Shown: one piece after another, positions 37,901 to 45,956 of the stretch
Numbering within the stretch: position 1 is the stretch's first letter
How the letters are laid out: each line of letters starts with the position of its first letter
Assembly (NCBI GenBank): GCA_031292515.1
Contig: JARLGZ010000069.1
Coordinates: forward strand, 62,001-126,000
DNA: 64,000 bases
Reading direction: 5' to 3'
Origin: Puia sp.
GTDB taxonomy: Bacteria; Bacteroidota; Bacteroidia; Chitinophagales; Chitinophagaceae
Program-made: the position numbers and the translations under genes
Notes under the pieces: generated by a model
What the model was told of the DNA's origin: nothing
The model's database searches: none
Seen by the model: only the letters and a program-made list of their open reading frames with translations

Positions 37901-39808
37901 ATGAACATGGTTGACTCGTTTGAAAAAATTCCGGTCAAGATTTTCGGTTCCCTGAAAGACGGCTCCCGTTTTATGGCGCAGGAAATAGCCAGGCTGATAC
38001 GCGAAAAGGCCGCCAAAGGCGAAAAATGCGTCCTTGGGCTGGCGACCGGCTCTTCTCCCAAATCATTGTATGCCGAACTCGTCCGGCTTCACCAGGAAGA
38101 AGGGCTGAGTTTTAAGAACGTAGTGACCTTCAATCTGGACGAATACTATCCCCTTGATAACGATGCCCTTCAAAGCTATAATCGCTTTATGAAGGAGCAA
38201 CTGTTCAACAAAGTCGATATCGATCAGAAGAACTGTCATATCCCGAACGGGGAATGGAAAAAGGAAGACATAAAAAAACGCTGCGTGGAATATGAGAAGA
38301 TGATCGAAGACGCCGGCGGCATCGATCTGCAGATTTTGGGGATCGGCAACAATGGCCATATCGGGTTCAATGAACCCGGGTCGAGCCTCTTCTCCAAGAC
38401 CCGCCTGATTCCCCTGGATAATTCCACGAGGATCGCCAATTCGCATGAATTCCAAAACATCTCCAAAGTTCCCCGCCTGGCGATCACGATGGGTATCAGC
38501 ACCATTATGAAGGCCAAAAAGATCTTCCTGATGGCCTGGGGACAGATCAAGGCTCCCGTCATCCAAAAAGCGGTGGAAGGGCATGTGACCGAGCAGATCC
38601 CGGCCTCCCTGTTGCAGCAGCACAATGACTGTCTTTTCGTAGCCGACGAGATGGCGGCTTCCGAGCTGACCCGGTTCAAATCCCCCTGGCTGACGGGGGA
38701 GATCGAATGGACTCCCCCGATCGTCCGCAAGGCGGTCGTCAATATGGCTTTAAAATTGGGCAAGCCCATTCTGAGCCTCACCAACAGCGATTACAACGAC
38801 AATGGCCTCAGCGACCTGCTGGTTGAAAAGGGAGATGCCTACGAGATCAATCTGCAGGTGTTCTACCTGATGCGCGACAGCATCACCGGCTGGCCCGGGG
38901 GCAAGCCCAATAACACCAGCCCGGTCCAGATCGAACGCTCCACCCCCTATCCCAAACGTTCGTTGATCTTCTCTCCCCACCCCGATGACGATATCATCTC
39001 GATGGGGGGCACGTTTATGCGTCTTCACGATCAGGGCCATGACGTCCATGTCGCCTATCAGACATCGGGAAATATCGCCGTTACCGATGAATTCGTGACG
39101 CGGTTCCTGGATTTTGCCGTCGGTTTCGAAGAACTGGCGGGTATCGACAGCAAGAAGTCCTCCCAGATATTACAGGATGCCACATCCTTCCTGAAGGCCA
39201 AAAAGCCCAGCCAGGTCGACACGGCGGAGATCCGCAGCATCAAAGGATTGATCCGTCGCTGTGAGGCCCGGGCCACCTGCCGGTATGTAGGTATCAAGGA
39301 TGAGAATATCCACTATATGAACCTGCCTTTCTACGAAACGGGTACGATCGAGAAAAAGCCGATGGGGGAAGCCGATATACTGCAGACGATGGCGTTGCTG
39401 CGCGAACTGAAACCGCAGCAGATCTTTGCCGCCGGTGATCTTGCCGATCCGCACGGAACCCACAAAGTATGCCTGGACATCATATTTGAAGCGATGAGGA
39501 GGCTGAAAGCCGCCGGGGAGCCCTGGTTAAAAGATTGCTGGGTCTGGCTGTACAAGGGAGCCTGGCAGGAATGGGATATCAGCGAGATTGAAATGGCCAT
39601 CCCGATGAGCCCCGACCAGGTAATCAAGAAGAGATTCGGCATCTTTATCCATCAGTCGCAGAAAGATGCGGTCCCCTTCCAGGGGAGTGACAGCAGGGAG
39701 TTCTGGCAGCGGGCGGAAGACCGCAACTCTAATACGGCCAGCCTCTATGCGCAGCTGGGTCTTACCAGGTATGCCGCGATGGAGGCATTTGTGAGATGGC
39801 ACTATTAA
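37901..39808 (+). CDS. nagB: Glucosamine-6-phosphate deaminase fused to a LmbE/PIG-L-like domain
   Basis: Residues 1-320 form NagB, which converts glucosamine 6-phosphate to fructose 6-phosphate and ammonia: LATGSSPKSLYAEL, NLDEYYPL with Asp80-Glu81, and GIGNNGHIGFNEPG. Residues 350-635 form a LmbE/PIG-L deacetylase-like domain with its metal motif HPDDD at 360-364 and a later HGTHK. Such two-domain proteins of about 640 residues are known in Bacteroidota; the second domain may deacetylate GlcNAc-6-phosphate, which is inference. ATG 37901 or 37907 may be the start. It completes the amino-sugar route from GH20. Confidence 0.93.
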   Translation: MNMVDSFEKIPVKIFGSLKDGSRFMAQEIARLIREKAAKGEKCVLGLATGSSPKSLYAELVRLHQEEGLSFKNVVTFNLDEYYPLDNDALQSYNRFMKEQLFNKVDIDQKNCHIPNGEWKKEDIKKRCVEYEKMIEDAGGIDLQILGIGNNGHIGFNEPGSSLFSKTRLIPLDNSTRIANSHEFQNISKVPRLAITMGISTIMKAKKIFLMAWGQIKAPVIQKAVEGHVTEQIPASLLQQHNDCLFVADEMAASELTRFKSPWLTGEIEWTPPIVRKAVVNMALKLGKPILSLTNSDYNDNGLSDLLVEKGDAYEINLQVFYLMRDSITGWPGGKPNNTSPVQIERSTPYPKRSLIFSPHPDDDIISMGGTFMRLHDQGHDVHVAYQTSGNIAVTDEFVTRFLDFAVGFEELAGIDSKKSSQILQDATSFLKAKKPSQVDTAEIRSIKGLIRRCEARATCRYVGIKDENIHYMNLPFYETGTIEKKPMGEADILQTMALLRELKPQQIFAAGDLADPHGTHKVCLDIIFEAMRRLKAAGEPWLKDCWVWLYKGAWQEWDISEIEMAIPMSPDQVIKKRFGIFIHQSQKDAVPFQGSDSREFWQRAEDRNSNTASLYAQLGLTRYAAMEAFVRWHY

Positions 39809-39815
39809 GACATAA

Positions 39816-40050
39816 AACACGAATGGACGCGAAACCGGGACGCGAAGCACACGAATTGATTAGTCACGAATAGTCGCGAAAAGAGGAACGCCAAGTACGC
39901 GGATTGATTAGACATCAATGAGGCATGAAAAATACGCGATGCCAAACGGCTGAAAATGAGCAAACCTGGCGAAGGGAAGAACAAATAAGAGGGGTCGGGC
40001 GTTTATGAAAAGACGCGAATTATCACAATTTGGTGGTCGTTCGCGTTTTT
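39816..40050. repeat. Intergenic cluster of acgaat/cgcgaa repeats
   Basis: A noncoding stretch of about 280 bases between nagB and the PAP2 gene. It carries many degenerate copies of cacgaat, gacgcgaa and tagtcgcgaaa, and ends with cgcgaatt...ttcgcgttttt, an inverted pair followed by a T-run at 40046-40052 that could terminate nagB transcription. Confidence 0.5.
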
Positions 40051-40090
40051 TTATTGACAACTATGTAACTTTGTGATTTTCAAGACCTGC

Positions 40091-40744
40091 ATGATGAATT
40101 CTAACCTACTAACCTTACGCCAGGAATGGCAATCGGCCTGGCAGTCGACCCGGTTCCGGATCATGCTGCTCGGTTCGCTGATCGCCATTACCGCAATCCT
40201 GTTAACTTTTCCGCTTTTTTTTCAGACCATAGAGAAAAGGGAGGGAATCGTAATCAATGACTGGCTGCTGCTCAGGCTTCCCGCCTATGACGTGTCGGTA
40301 CCGATCTTTTTTATTATCTGGTGTACGGTCCTCTTCACCCTGTTCCGCTGTCTGCAAAACCCAGACAGACTGCTGATCCTCTCCTGGGCCTACCTGTTTC
40401 TCTGCCTTACACGGATGGTCACCATCAGTCTCGTCACCCTGGATCCCCCCACCCACCTGGTGTTGTTGGCGGATCCGCTCAGTAATTTCTTCTATGGCCG
40501 GAAATTCGTCACCCGGGATCTCTTTTTTTCGGGACATACGTCGACGCTTTTCCTGATGTCGCTCTGCCTGCCGGGAAGGATTGACAAGATGATTGCCATC
40601 CTGGCCACGATTGCCGTAGGTGTGCTGCTGCTCATACAGCATGTCCATTACACGCTCGATGTGCTGACGGCGCCGCTGTTCGCCTGGCTGGTCTGGCGGC
40701 TGGCCATAAAAGTCAATCAGAAGGCTTCCCCCAACTGGAAATAG
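40091..40744 (+). CDS. PAP2-like membrane protein (sphingomyelin-synthase-like)
   Basis: An integral membrane protein with about six helices. The active-site motifs lie late: RDLFFSGHTSTLFLM (about 155-170) and HVHYTLDVLTAPLFAW (about 193-208), which match the C2/C3 motifs of the PAP2_C type found in sphingomyelin and phospholipid head-group transferases. Family knowledge points to moving or removing a phosphorylated head group on a membrane lipid. Sphingolipids occur in this phylum, so a ceramide-phospholipid role is possible. ATG 40091 or 40094 is the start; a TAACTTTG -7-like element lies at 40066-40073. It overlaps the next gene's 3' end by 28 bases. Confidence 0.85.
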   Translation: MMNSNLLTLRQEWQSAWQSTRFRIMLLGSLIAITAILLTFPLFFQTIEKREGIVINDWLLLRLPAYDVSVPIFFIIWCTVLFTLFRCLQNPDRLLILSWAYLFLCLTRMVTISLVTLDPPTHLVLLADPLSNFFYGRKFVTRDLFFSGHTSTLFLMSLCLPGRIDKMIAILATIAVGVLLLIQHVHYTLDVLTAPLFAWLVWRLAIKVNQKASPNWK

Positions 40745-41859
40745 AAACCCTGGGAATGACCACGGCCGATGCCATAGTCCAGGCGCAGGTTGAGTCGCTC
40801 GGTTTTGTCGAGTCCGAAGCGCAGGCCGCTTCCATAAGAATATTTCAGGTGGTAGAGATAGTCGTTGGACAATTCGCCGCTGACATTCCCGAGATCGCCG
40901 AATGCGACGGCGCCGAACCGCCAGAACAACGGGAAGCGGTATTCGGCCTGCAGAACAGTCTCATTCTTGTCGCGGAAACGACCGGCATAGTAACCGCGCA
41001 TACTGTTGGAACCTCCGATCGTTGCCAGACTGCGCAACGGTACTTCTCCGGCGTTAAAAAATCCGTAAAACTGGAGGGCCAGGACCTGCTGCGCATATAG
41101 CCGGATAAATTTCCGGAGGTCGATGACGTAGTTGGTATAATGATAGTCCGAGCCGAAATAGGGAGCGAAATGGTCGAAGTAGAACTGGAACATGGATCCC
41201 CGGTCTGGGGCGAAGGCATTGTTCCGGGTGTCATAGGTAAAGCTCAGGCCCAGGCCGGAGATGCTGTATCCATAACGTCCGAGAACGTTTTCTTTGTCGA
41301 AGAGACCGCCGGCCTGATATTTTACATCCAGCACACGCTGAAACTGGTATACGACGCCTACAAAGAGATTATTCCCCACCCTTCGCTGGGGATGAAGATA
41401 AACGTAATATTGCTTGAATTTATAGTCCTCTTTGTTGCTGTCGGGAGCCACCTTGCCCAGGCCCCAGAATTCATCCGGAAAAGAGCTATAGGAAAGCTGT
41501 TGATTCAGGATGAATTTCTCGCCCGGGAAGTAGATGGAGCCGTTTATTGCCGCCACAAACTGTTGATGCACAGTGTAAAGCGCGAGCGCCTGCATGTTTG
41601 AAGTCCGCGTCAGCGTGGTGGTATCACGAGATTTGAGATGAAAGGTTTTGGACCCTGCCGCACCGAAGGACCATCCTGTTTCGATAGATCGGGCTATGAT
41701 TGGAAAAACAAGCGTATTATGCCTTACCTTTATGCCTATTGTATCGCTTTGGGCATGCGGGACTACGATAGTATCCTTCTGTGCGTGAAGCGAAAAAGAA
41801 CAGGATAGCAGTGCAGACAACAAAAAGCCGCCGAAAGGTGTTTTTTTAAGCAAAAGCAC
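40717..41859 (-). CDS. BamA/TamA-like outer-membrane beta-barrel protein
   Basis: A 380-residue protein with a signal peptide (LLSALLSCSFSLHAQ) and a barrel domain (Bac_surface_Ag type). The C-terminal half has FTYDTRNNAFAPDRGSMFQF and the BamA-family loop-like motif GGSNSMRGYYAGRFRDKNE, and it ends LGEAF with a terminal Phe suited to barrel insertion. No POTRA domains are present, so this is not BamA itself; a barrel-only member of the superfamily with unknown cargo is likely. Its stop lies inside the 3' end of the convergent PAP2 gene. Confidence 0.88.
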   Translation of the reverse strand: MLLLKKTPFGGFLLSALLSCSFSLHAQKDTIVVPHAQSDTIGIKVRHNTLVFPIIARSIETGWSFGAAGSKTFHLKSRDTTTLTRTSNMQALALYTVHQQFVAAINGSIYFPGEKFILNQQLSYSSFPDEFWGLGKVAPDSNKEDYKFKQYYVYLHPQRRVGNNLFVGVVYQFQRVLDVKYQAGGLFDKENVLGRYGYSISGLGLSFTYDTRNNAFAPDRGSMFQFYFDHFAPYFGSDYHYTNYVIDLRKFIRLYAQQVLALQFYGFFNAGEVPLRSLATIGGSNSMRGYYAGRFRDKNETVLQAEYRFPLFWRFGAVAFGDLGNVSGELSNDYLYHLKYSYGSGLRFGLDKTERLNLRLDYGIGRGHSQGFYFQLGEAF

Positions 41860-42061
41860 AGATAATGTTACAATTATAATCTTAATTCGCGTTAATAAAA
41901 GGCGTGCAAATTAACAGAGAAAATTCTATTTTCGTTACTTTTGCTCCTTAATAAAGAATTTACAATTTGTTAAACTTAAATTCATCCAATATATTTAATG
42001 GCTCCGAAAGGGAGAAGGGCGACCCCTACCTCCTCTCTTTCTAAAATAAAGCTAGCACATT

Positions 42062-42877
42062 ATGAAAAAATTTGAATGTCCCGATTTTGTTTTAGGAAAT
42101 ACACTGACAGAAGAACAATTGGCTTTTTTTCACAAGTTTGGAGTGATCAAATTTAAAAATTTTCTGAATGCGGAGAGTGTTCAGTTATTCATACGGGAGA
42201 TTGGGCGGATAGAGAAACAGTGGCTGGATGAAGGCCGGGAAAAGGTAAACGGTATACCACTGAAATTTGGTAAGGATGAGAACGGCAACAAGATGATCCA
42301 GCGGATGTGTTTCCTGTCACTGTTCAGCGATTCCTTTCACGAATTGCTGCAGGATCCCCGTGTAGTGGCCCTGATCGGCCTGTTATATCCTTATGAAGGC
42401 CGTATCGCCGAAAACGAAAAGGATGGCCTGATCCTGAACAGCTATGTAAGGATGCCGGACAGCTCGTTTACCCAGATGGGCTGGCATACCGACAGCCCCC
42501 GGGATCTTTTCCTCGGACAGAAGATCATGCCGATGCTAAACGTAGGCATCCATCTCGATACCACTCCTTTTGAAAACGGGGGTCTGCGTGTACTGCCGGG
42601 CACCCACAAGCAGAACATGATCCGTCTGCTCTTCGGAAAGAAGTATTTCATCGACAACAACCCCGATCCCAGGGAGATTGGTTTCGACGTGAATGCAGGC
42701 GACCTGACCGTTCATGACGGACGGATCTGGCACCGGGCGCAGCAGTCTCCTCTTTATGGGGAAGCCAGCCGTCGTCGTGTGCTGTATGTGCCTATCATTA
42801 CAGGCAAATACATGCCAAAGCATGCGAACAGCAAGACGCCATTCTATCATCGTTTCGCTTCCAAGGTGCAGAACTAA
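42062..42877 (+). CDS. Phytanoyl-CoA dioxygenase (PhyH) family protein
   Basis: A non-heme Fe(II)/2-oxoglutarate-dependent oxygenase fold. The iron motif HxD is His142 and Asp144 in GWHTDSPRD; a distal His is in VHDGRIWHRAQQ (His218 or His224) and an Arg for 2-oxoglutarate in SRRRVLYVP. It has 271 residues. A -7-like element TACTTTTG lies at 41936-41943. An intrinsic terminator follows 90 bases after the stop, so it is a single-gene unit. Substrate unknown; family members hydroxylate many small molecules and lipids. Confidence 0.9.
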   Translation: MKKFECPDFVLGNTLTEEQLAFFHKFGVIKFKNFLNAESVQLFIREIGRIEKQWLDEGREKVNGIPLKFGKDENGNKMIQRMCFLSLFSDSFHELLQDPRVVALIGLLYPYEGRIAENEKDGLILNSYVRMPDSSFTQMGWHTDSPRDLFLGQKIMPMLNVGIHLDTTPFENGGLRVLPGTHKQNMIRLLFGKKYFIDNNPDPREIGFDVNAGDLTVHDGRIWHRAQQSPLYGEASRRRVLYVPIITGKYMPKHANSKTPFYHRFASKVQN

Positions 42878-42966
42878 GGCAAAGCGCCGAATTAATCCGC
42901 GATCCGGACGCGAACAAGCTCCGGATTCAACGCCGAAGTAGACAAATAACTGATCCAACAATATTT

Positions 42967-42996
42967 AAAAGGTCAACGATTGTTGACCTTTTTTTT
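42967..42996 (+). terminator. Intrinsic terminator of the PhyH gene
   Basis: Arms aaaaggtcaac and gttgacctttt pair perfectly around gatt, followed by more T residues (nine or more in a row). Confidence 0.9.
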
Positions 42997-43046
42997 AACT
43001 TGCCCCGAAATCATTTCTTTACATCATCCGATCTAAAAACTCTTTT

Positions 43047-43820
43047 ATGGGTTATGCATTAGTTACCGGCGCCAGCAAGGGCATCGGCAAAGCGATCGCA
43101 GAAAAGCTGGCTGCGGAAAAATTTGATCTGATCCTGGTAGCCCGTTCCCCGGAGCTACTCGGGAAGGTGGCCACCGGTATCCGGGAACGCTTTGGGGTGA
43201 AAGCAGACTGGCTGTCGCTGGATCTGTCAGTTCCCGGAGCTTCGCAAAAAGTCTTCGATTGGTGCGGGGAGAAGGGCTATTCCGTCCAGGCACTGGTCAA
43301 CAATGCCGGGTATGGGCTGAGTGGTCCCTTTGAAAAATACAGTGCCGCCGAAAACCTGGACATGATGCAGGTGAACATGTCGGCGCTGGTTCACCTGACA
43401 CGTCTGTTCCTGCCTCAACTGCACCGGCAATCGAAAGCCTATATCCTGAACATAGCCAGTTCTGCCGCCTACCAGGCCGTTCCGTTGCTAAGCCTGTATT
43501 CGGCGACAAAGGCCTTTGTCTTGTTTTTCAGCCGCGGGCTTCGCCAGGAGCTGGCAAAAAGCAGCGTATCGGTCAGTTGTGTCTGTCCGGGAGCTACGGA
43601 CACCGATTTCCCGAACCGCGCAAATATCGGCGAGAAGGGGATGAAAGCGGCCAGCCGGCTGAATATGACGCCGGAAGCCGTGGCCTTCCTGGCCGTAAAA
43701 GGCATGCTGGCCGGAAAAGGTGAAATTATCACGGGTTTTGTCAATAAAGCCGGCGCCTTTATGGCATGGTTGCTGCCCAAGACCTTTGTGGAACGCACCG
43801 CGATGAAAATTTATGAATAA
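43047..43820 (+). CDS. Short-chain dehydrogenase/reductase (SDR)
   Basis: A classical SDR of 257 residues. The cofactor motif is TGASKGIGKAIAEKL at 8-22, NNAGYGLSG is the family structural motif, and the catalytic residues are in NIASSAAYQAV and LYSATKAF (Tyr and Lys). The C-terminus (VNKAGAFMAWLLPKTFVERT) resembles DltE/YqjQ-type reductases. Substrate unknown. The gene ends about 90 bases before tRNA-Arg. Confidence 0.92.
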   Translation: MGYALVTGASKGIGKAIAEKLAAEKFDLILVARSPELLGKVATGIRERFGVKADWLSLDLSVPGASQKVFDWCGEKGYSVQALVNNAGYGLSGPFEKYSAAENLDMMQVNMSALVHLTRLFLPQLHRQSKAYILNIASSAAYQAVPLLSLYSATKAFVLFFSRGLRQELAKSSVSVSCVCPGATDTDFPNRANIGEKGMKAASRLNMTPEAVAFLAVKGMLAGKGEIITGFVNKAGAFMAWLLPKTFVERTAMKIYE

Positions 43821-43843
43821 ATCATAATTGCGGGCGGTTGCAT

Positions 43844-43874
43844 TTTTCCTGTTTCAGATTTTATACTATATTTG
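43844..43874 (+). promoter_or_regulatory. Promoter of tRNA-Arg
   Basis: TATATTTG at 43867-43874 is a full -7 match; 19 bases upstream, TTTT at 43844-43847 is a near match to TTTG. The mature tRNA begins 40 bases downstream. Confidence 0.55.
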
Positions 43875-43913
43875 CAACCCCTTAAGGACCTGTTTTGGTC
43901 CGCATTTTAATCC

Positions 43914-43990
43914 GGCCTTGTAGCTCAACTGAATAGAGCATCTGACTACGGATCAGAAGGTTTCAGGTTTGAATCCTGACAAGGTCACCA
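43914..43990 (+). tRNA. tRNA-Arg (anticodon ACG)
   Basis: A full cloverleaf can be folded: acceptor GGCCTTG with CAAGGTC, D stem GCTC/GAGC, anticodon stem TCTGA/TCAGA around the loop CTACGGA, and T stem TCAGG/CCTGA around TTTGAAT. The anticodon is ACG, reading Arg CGN codons. CCA is encoded at 43988-43990. The 3' half is covered on the other strand by the end of the recombinase gene, marking this tRNA as the integration site. Confidence 0.95.
43953..43990. other. Candidate left attachment site (tRNA-Arg 3' half)
   Basis: The 38 bases from the anticodon loop to CCA belong both to the tRNA and, antisense, to the last 13 codons of the serine recombinase gene. This fits an element that inserted into the tRNA and kept or restored its 3' end. 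No second copy was seen to the right edge, so the partner site would lie outside. Confidence 0.5.
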
Positions 43991-45512
43991 CATTGGAATG
44001 GTCTTCATTTTTGAAGACCATTTTCTTTTGGGGGTCGCCGGGATCGGCGCTGGGCCTGCATATTAGCTCGATGGCACGATTGGGTCGGATGGTTTGAATT
44101 GCATTTTCTTTTAAGACGGCTTTTTCGGGATAGATCAAACCAATGAGCTGTTGTTTGAGGAGCAGGTCGCCTGCGGTGTAGAAGTTGGGGAGGTTGGTGA
44201 CGATCTGCAGGCAGGTTTCGACCTGGTCGGTTAGGGTGTCGTCGGCGGCATTTAACTTGGTCAGTTCCTGTTGCAGGCGGTTGATCTCGGGTTGGTAGAT
44301 GTTTTTGGCTTCGTTCAGGTCCTCTACTTCGATCTCTCCGTCGAAGAGCTTTTTCCTGGCGTTTTTCAGGCTTTGTTCGTTCTTCTCTATGGCTGCTTTT
44401 AGCTGGTCGATTCTTTTGGTTTTATCCTGGGGTTCGATGTTGAGGTGGTGGTGCAAGACGGCCCGTTGATAGTCGATGGTGTTCTGGTTGATTTGACTGT
44501 TGATGATTTTAAGCTCCTTTAGGAAGGTGTTGTTAACGTCTTCGGCTTTTGCCCTTTCCTTGCAACCCTTTACACAGTGGTAATAGAAATACAGCCCGCC
44601 GTTGCCTCGGGCGGAACTGCCGGTCAGTATTCTGCCGCATTGCTGACAGATCAGGGCGCCTCGGAGTGGATACTCATCTTTTTGCCCGTATCTGCGGCCC
44701 AGTGGCTTTCGTTTTCTGCCATTGAGTACGTCCTGTACTTCGTTGAATAGGTTTTCGCTGATCAAAGGCTGGTGTTTGCCCTGGACAGTCATCGCTTCTT
44801 CTTTTTTGTAGGTGGGCACATAAATCTTCCCACAGTAGATGGGATTTCTGAGTATGTTCCATATCTGGCTCTTGCTGACTTTAAGCCCCTTCCCTTTTGC
44901 CATTCGCCAGATGTCCATGATGTTGTGGACTTCTCTGACGACTTCTTGGAAGACCCAGGAGACGATCTCCGCGTCCTTGCCGGGGCTGATGATCTTGTTG
45001 TTGTATTCGTCCCGGCTATTGCGATAGCCTTTCGGAGCCATGTTGACATGCCTTCCCTCTTTCATGGCTTTTCTCATACCCGCGATGACGTTCAAGGCTC
45101 GCCGATCGTTCTCTACTTCTGGAGCAGCCAGATAGATAGCCAGCATGATCTTGCTTTCCGGGATGCTCATATCCAGTGGCTGCTCGATTGCCTGTGGTTC
45201 GATGCCCAGCTTTCTCAGTTGATGGATCGTGGCGTAGGATTCTGCCACGTTTCTTGAAAAGCGGTCCCATTTTAGAAAAAGCAGTAGTTCCGCAGAATTT
45301 CGGTTCTTCTTGATGTGCCGGAGGAAGATGTTGAATTCCGGCCTGTCGAAAGTCTTACCCGAATAGTCCTCCCAATAGACACCTGCTATGGCGATATTGT
45401 GATGATCACAATACTTCCTTAACTGTTCGTCCTGGTTGCGCTGACTGTAGCCTTTATCAGCTTGCTCGTCGGTGCTGACACGGATGTAGAGGTAGGCTCT
45501 TTGCTGATTCAT
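43953..45512 (-). CDS. Large serine recombinase (site-specific integrase)
   Basis: Catalyses integration and excision by way of a serine-linked intermediate. The resolvase domain has YLYIRVSTDEQADKGYSQ, with the nucleophile serine in RVST near residue 13, then FLKWDRFSRNVAE. The recombinase domain (about 160-260) includes MAPKGYRNSRDEYN and IWNILRNPIYCGKIYVP. A zinc-ribbon region (about 285-330) has CQQCGRILTGSS and YYHCVKGC, and a coiled coil follows (about 360-420). At 519 residues it is a normal size. The last codons, from TLSGFKPETF to the stop, lie antisense on tRNA-Arg. The start overlaps the next upstream gene by 56 bases. Confidence 0.95.
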   Translation of the reverse strand: MNQQRAYLYIRVSTDEQADKGYSQRNQDEQLRKYCDHHNIAIAGVYWEDYSGKTFDRPEFNIFLRHIKKNRNSAELLLFLKWDRFSRNVAESYATIHQLRKLGIEPQAIEQPLDMSIPESKIMLAIYLAAPEVENDRRALNVIAGMRKAMKEGRHVNMAPKGYRNSRDEYNNKIISPGKDAEIVSWVFQEVVREVHNIMDIWRMAKGKGLKVSKSQIWNILRNPIYCGKIYVPTYKKEEAMTVQGKHQPLISENLFNEVQDVLNGRKRKPLGRRYGQKDEYPLRGALICQQCGRILTGSSARGNGGLYFYYHCVKGCKERAKAEDVNNTFLKELKIINSQINQNTIDYQRAVLHHHLNIEPQDKTKRIDQLKAAIEKNEQSLKNARKKLFDGEIEVEDLNEAKNIYQPEINRLQQELTKLNAADDTLTDQVETCLQIVTNLPNFYTAGDLLLKQQLIGLIYPEKAVLKENAIQTIRPNRAIELICRPSADPGDPQKKMVFKNEDHSNVVTLSGFKPETF

Positions 45513-45747
45513 GGTCGTTTATTTGGGTGATAGAAATAACTCGTTTGGATTTTGCCCGTTCGTGGAAGGCAAGAGTGATTTCGGTTAGGCGGGTAATGAA
45601 GTCCTGAATGATGGTTATTTCTTCGTCGGTATAGCTGATGCCGTGCTGGTTGAGGATGGCTTTAGTCTTCTCTATATGAAAAGTTGGTCTTATAGCGGCT
45701 TCAAGAGACAGAGGACTTTGTGCTTTTGGTCTTGCAGTCTTTGTCAT
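45457..45747 (-). CDS. Small hypothetical protein overlapping the recombinase start
   Basis: The ATG at 45747 (MTKTARPKAQSPLSLEAAIR) gives 96 residues, mostly helical, with no known domain. Its 3' end overlaps the 5' end of the recombinase gene by 56 bases in another frame, so translation of the two is probably coupled. It may be an accessory factor of the recombinase, such as a directionality or regulatory protein; this is inferred from position only. Confidence 0.65.
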   Translation of the reverse strand: MTKTARPKAQSPLSLEAAIRPTFHIEKTKAILNQHGISYTDEEITIIQDFITRLTEITLAFHERAKSKRVISITQINDHESAKSLPLHPCQHRRAS

Positions 45748-45956
45748 GAGGTAACGGATTAAAATACAAAGGTGCGACAAGTTCAAAAACTGGTTTCCAA
45801 GTTAGGGCCTGTTTGGCCGGATTGTTCTGAACAATTCCAAAAATCGAGCGATTGTGCACAATGGTACTTTTCTCAGCTCTCATTACTTACCATTTGCCCG
45901 CCATTTAGAAAATCATTGCCCGCATGTTAAGTCCTGTCGGATTTAGTTGCATTTAT

